In this document: positions 61,301 through 64,000 of the stretch, one piece after another
Layout of the letters: each line of letters starts with the position of its first letter
How positions within the stretch are numbered: the stretch's first letter is position 1
Origin: Phanerochaete sordida
Lineage: Eukaryota > Basidiomycota > Agaricomycetes > Polyporales > Phanerochaetaceae
Reading direction: 5' to 3'
DNA length: 64,000 nucleotides
Assembly (NCBI GenBank): GCA_019973155.2
Contig: BPQB01000016.1
Span: 124,001 to 188,000 of the forward strand
Made by a program: the position numbers and the translations under genes
The notes under the pieces: generated by a model
What the model was told of the DNA's origin: nothing
The model's input: the letters and a program-made list of their open reading frames with translations, nothing else
Database searches by the model: none

Positions 61301-64000
61301 CGCCCCAGTTGCCGTCCATGTCGCGGAGAGTGAAGTAGAGTGGGTACTGGCCGGGCCGGCAAATGAGGATCGACACACGACGAACGCCACGCTGCGTGAG
61401 AATACCCTTCTTGCTGTTGACGAGCTCGACAATCTTGTGGTACCACGCATCCTCGCTCATGTCGTCCTTGGCGTCGAAGATCCGGAGAGCGTAGTTGAGA
61501 ACATTCGGCGGCTGGTTGTCACCATAGCGCTGGCGGTACTCGCCGGCATCGAACGCAGGGAGGAGTTCGGCGACGTAGTCAAAGCCACGAGTCAGAGTCT
61601 CCAAGTCGGGGAACGATGCGATGGCGCCAGTGCGGAGCGGCTGCTTCTGGGTGCTGTTGATGATGTAGCTCAGGTCGCTGACCGACGCCTGCCTACGAGG
61701 AGGCTCGCTATTGATCGAAGAGTTAGCGTCGGCTGTTACGTGTGTGAACTGAAACTCACCCCTTGCCGATGATAGGAGTGGACGGCGGAGAGCGCGACTG
61801 GCCAAGGTTGAAGCGCCAGGTAACAGCACTGGGAACCTCGGGCTCATCTACATCTCCTTCCTCGTAGTCGATCGACAGCAGGCTGTATGCGCGATACGCG
61901 CGGCGAACGTAGACCTCGAGAGCCGCTGCACGACAATGAGCGCAGGTTATGTCAAGAAACACGCAGCTGCTTACCGAGCGAAACCCATGGGTCGTCGTGG
62001 GCGAAGAACGAGGGCAGCACGTCGTAAACAGTGTATCTCGAGTCGATGAGTTCGCGGAGGATCTCCACCGAAGGAGCCCTGGTCGCATTGTCAGCTAAAC
62101 GTTTAGAAAGTTGGATAGCAATCACATACCTGGAATCGGCACCCTGCTCGCCGTAGTAGCTGCTGGTGACGGACGACTTCAGGATGCTCTCCATCTGCGT
62201 CTCGCGCTCATCGTAGGAAGGCATCTGGCAGGCGATCAACACCTCACGGGCCTTGAGAGCGACCTGGGTGGACGACCTATCACGCTTATGAGTAACCTAA
62301 ACTGCGACTGCAACCGGCAGTACATACCTGTTCTCCAGGCTCGCGAGACCCTGCAGCGCCTGGTAGAGCTTGCTGTCGGGGTTGGAGACGGTCAGGCCGC
62401 TGTTCTTGACGTGGTCGAGGATGGCCAAGACGAGCTTGCCCTTGCGCGACGCCATGATATGGCTGAGGACGAGGCCGGCGACCTTCTCCATGTTGTCCTT
62501 GTTCTGCTCGCGGAGCTGCAGGACCCGCGCCTCGATGCTGCCGCCGAACAGCTTCTCTGTCTCCTCGTACTTGGCGAGGAGGCCCGCGAGGGTCTCGAGA
62601 TGGTGCGACTTGAGGCCGCCCTGGAAGCGCTCGACAACGTCGAAGAGCGCCGCGAGCTGCGAGCGGAACATCGCGCGGTCCTGCGGGCGGACGTTGTCCT
62701 GCATGAAGTGGTCGAGGAGCTTCTTGATGCGGACGGCAGGGAACTCGGCGCCCTCGCCCTTGGCGCGAGCGCTGTCGATAGCAGCGCGCACGCTGTCCTC
62801 GAGCTTCTGCGGCATGCGGCCGGAGAGCGTGGAGAGGATCGACGACGTCTGCGAGAAGGGCAGCTCCGGATCGTTCAGGACATCGAGGAGATCCTTGAAG
62901 GTCTGAGCCATGATGGCCTGATTGTCAAAGCCATCGAGGATGTCGTTGAGGACGCTGAGGCAGTGAGCGAGGCGCTGGTGGGGCTTGTTACCGATAACGG
63001 CGGGGCTGCCCAACGACGGGAGGAGACCCTCGAACGGCTTCGCGTGCTTGACGCGTGCGGGATCGTCGAGCGTAAGGATACCGAGGATGTCACCGGGCTC
63101 GAGGCTGACTCCGGGCTGCTTGACGAACTGAACGATACCGTCCTCGGAGGCGACAAGGGGCATGTACATCTTCATAACCTGCGGAACACAGTGCGTTAGT
63201 TGACTATATGCGCCTGAAGATTGCACAGGCGAACCTCAATCTCAGCGTACGCTTCGCCAGCGCGGATGTGGTCGCCGCTGTCGACCAGGAAGCGGACAAG
63301 CTTTCCGGGACTCGGGCTGCGAAGCTGGGTCGGGTCGTTCTCCTGCTCGATCAGGCAAGTCTTCTGGTCAATCATGACACGGAGCGCGCCGACTTCCTCG
63401 CGCCAGTACACCGAGTGGCTCTTGCCGTCGAGGAGAACCAGGAGACCGCCGTCGGCGAGGGGGCGGGCGCCGACGAGGGTGCGGCCACCGTTGAGGTACA
63501 GCGTCCAGGTGGTCCACGACGAGCGGGAGGCGGTGAAGGAGTAGCGGGTGTTATCGTAGATGAAGTCGATGCCGAAGACAGTCTTTAACACGTCCTTCGA
63601 CGGGACTTGACCCTTGTCGAGAATGCGCTTATACTCGTCCCAGCTAGCCTGCGACGCGAGGTGCGCCTTGGTGACGGCGCCACAGACCACGGCGAGCGTC
63701 GACTCCGGGCGCTCAGCGGTGAGGCGATCGCTGATCAGCGAGTCCAGCCAGCCGGTGGTGATGGTGTTCTCCTGGAACGCCTGCAGCTCCAGAAGTCGGA
63801 TGAGGTATTCAACGGTGGTGCGGAAGTCACCGCGGATGCTGAGCTCCTTGAGGGCGACGACCATGTTCTTGCGACTTTCGTTACGGTCCTCGCCGTACGC
63901 GAAGATATGGCCAAACTGCGAGTCGGCGAACTCGTGCAGACCACCAGCGCTGTTGACGGAGAAGTAGCCCCACACGTTCGTGCTCGAACGGAAGTTGAGC
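58308..64000 (-). CDS. ACC1: Acetyl-CoA carboxylase, C-terminal 80% (5' end beyond window)
   Basis: The cytosolic multifunctional enzyme makes malonyl-CoA for fatty-acid synthesis. Reading right to left: the end of the biotin-carboxylase region (LHEFADSQFGHIFAYG), the biotin domain with EIE joined to VMKMYMPLV (the Lys of MKM carries biotin; an intron of about 60 nt lies exactly before VMKM), the central domain (LRELIDSRYTVYDVLPSFF), and the carboxyltransferase with FEARGIGLAEEVMS-type residues ARIGLAEEVMSLFSC, SVGIGAYLVRLGQRAVQVEG and IIFANWRGFSGGQQDMYDEI. The last exon beyond YVQSSDLWSFR supplies RMEAKGCAKPMEWKNARRRF; splicing a final 50-nt intron near 58319-58368 ends the protein at RSPGPPSYNAAS (stop at 58308) rather than at 58369. 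The true N-terminus lies right of 64000. Confidence 0.95.

Noticed and set aside
58812..61772. 986-codon open frame on the plus strand
   Set aside because: Exactly antisense to the carboxyltransferase of ACC1; codon bias of the GC-rich gene suppresses stops on the opposite strand. No domain is recognisable in it.

Overview
The window is nuclear DNA from a filamentous basidiomycete, most likely an Agaricomycete. This is inferred from the GC-rich coding sequence, the many short GT-AG introns (about 45-65 nt), the compact gene spacing and the protein sequences themselves; the species cannot be named from this sequence. There is no operon logic, viral gene, CRISPR array or intact transposon.

Layout. 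1-20 kb is dominated by a lineage-specific gene family, six members of which lie among ARG7 (glutamate N-acetyltransferase), RPL33, an unknown membrane protein and a Zn2Cys6 transcription factor carrying a premature stop. 20-40 kb is a housekeeping block: NOC1/MAK21, PAF1, ERV1, an intron-containing tRNA-Gln, a seventh family member, a GH47 alpha-mannosidase, TRM82, two tandem TMEM97/EXPERA genes, a NASP-type histone chaperone, PRO2 and a dynactin p24-like subunit. 40.5-43.4 kb holds two more family members in tandem, one a frameshifted pseudogene. 44-64 kb carries a ZDS1-type protein, PEX1, a RING/PH-like/vWA scaffold resembling Far1/Ste5, and most of the acetyl-CoA carboxylase gene, which runs off the right edge.

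The main discovery candidate is the nine-member family. By re-splicing each locus by eye, every member resolves to the same three-exon gene. Both introns are in phase 2 in all nine. Exon 1 encodes a short W-containing N-terminus (MGQxW type, or a K[RL]GW type), exon 2 a small domain, and exon 3 an F-box-like helix followed by shared NL[ST]xxxYVR, WAGDR and WxDVT signatures. Two subfamilies occur, five copies of one and four of the other, and two pairs combine one member of each (head-to-head and tail-to-tail). Several copies have TATA boxes, and three share a nearly identical upstream block. F-box adaptor function is an inference; nothing in the window shows the substrate.

The housekeeping genes are otherwise unrelated in function (arginine and proline synthesis, ribosome assembly, transcription elongation, mitochondrial and peroxisomal import, fatty-acid synthesis). 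The interest lies in how a fast-evolving family has been inserted among them. All splice sites were assigned by eye from reading frame, GT/AG and homology recalled from known families, and need RNA-seq confirmation.
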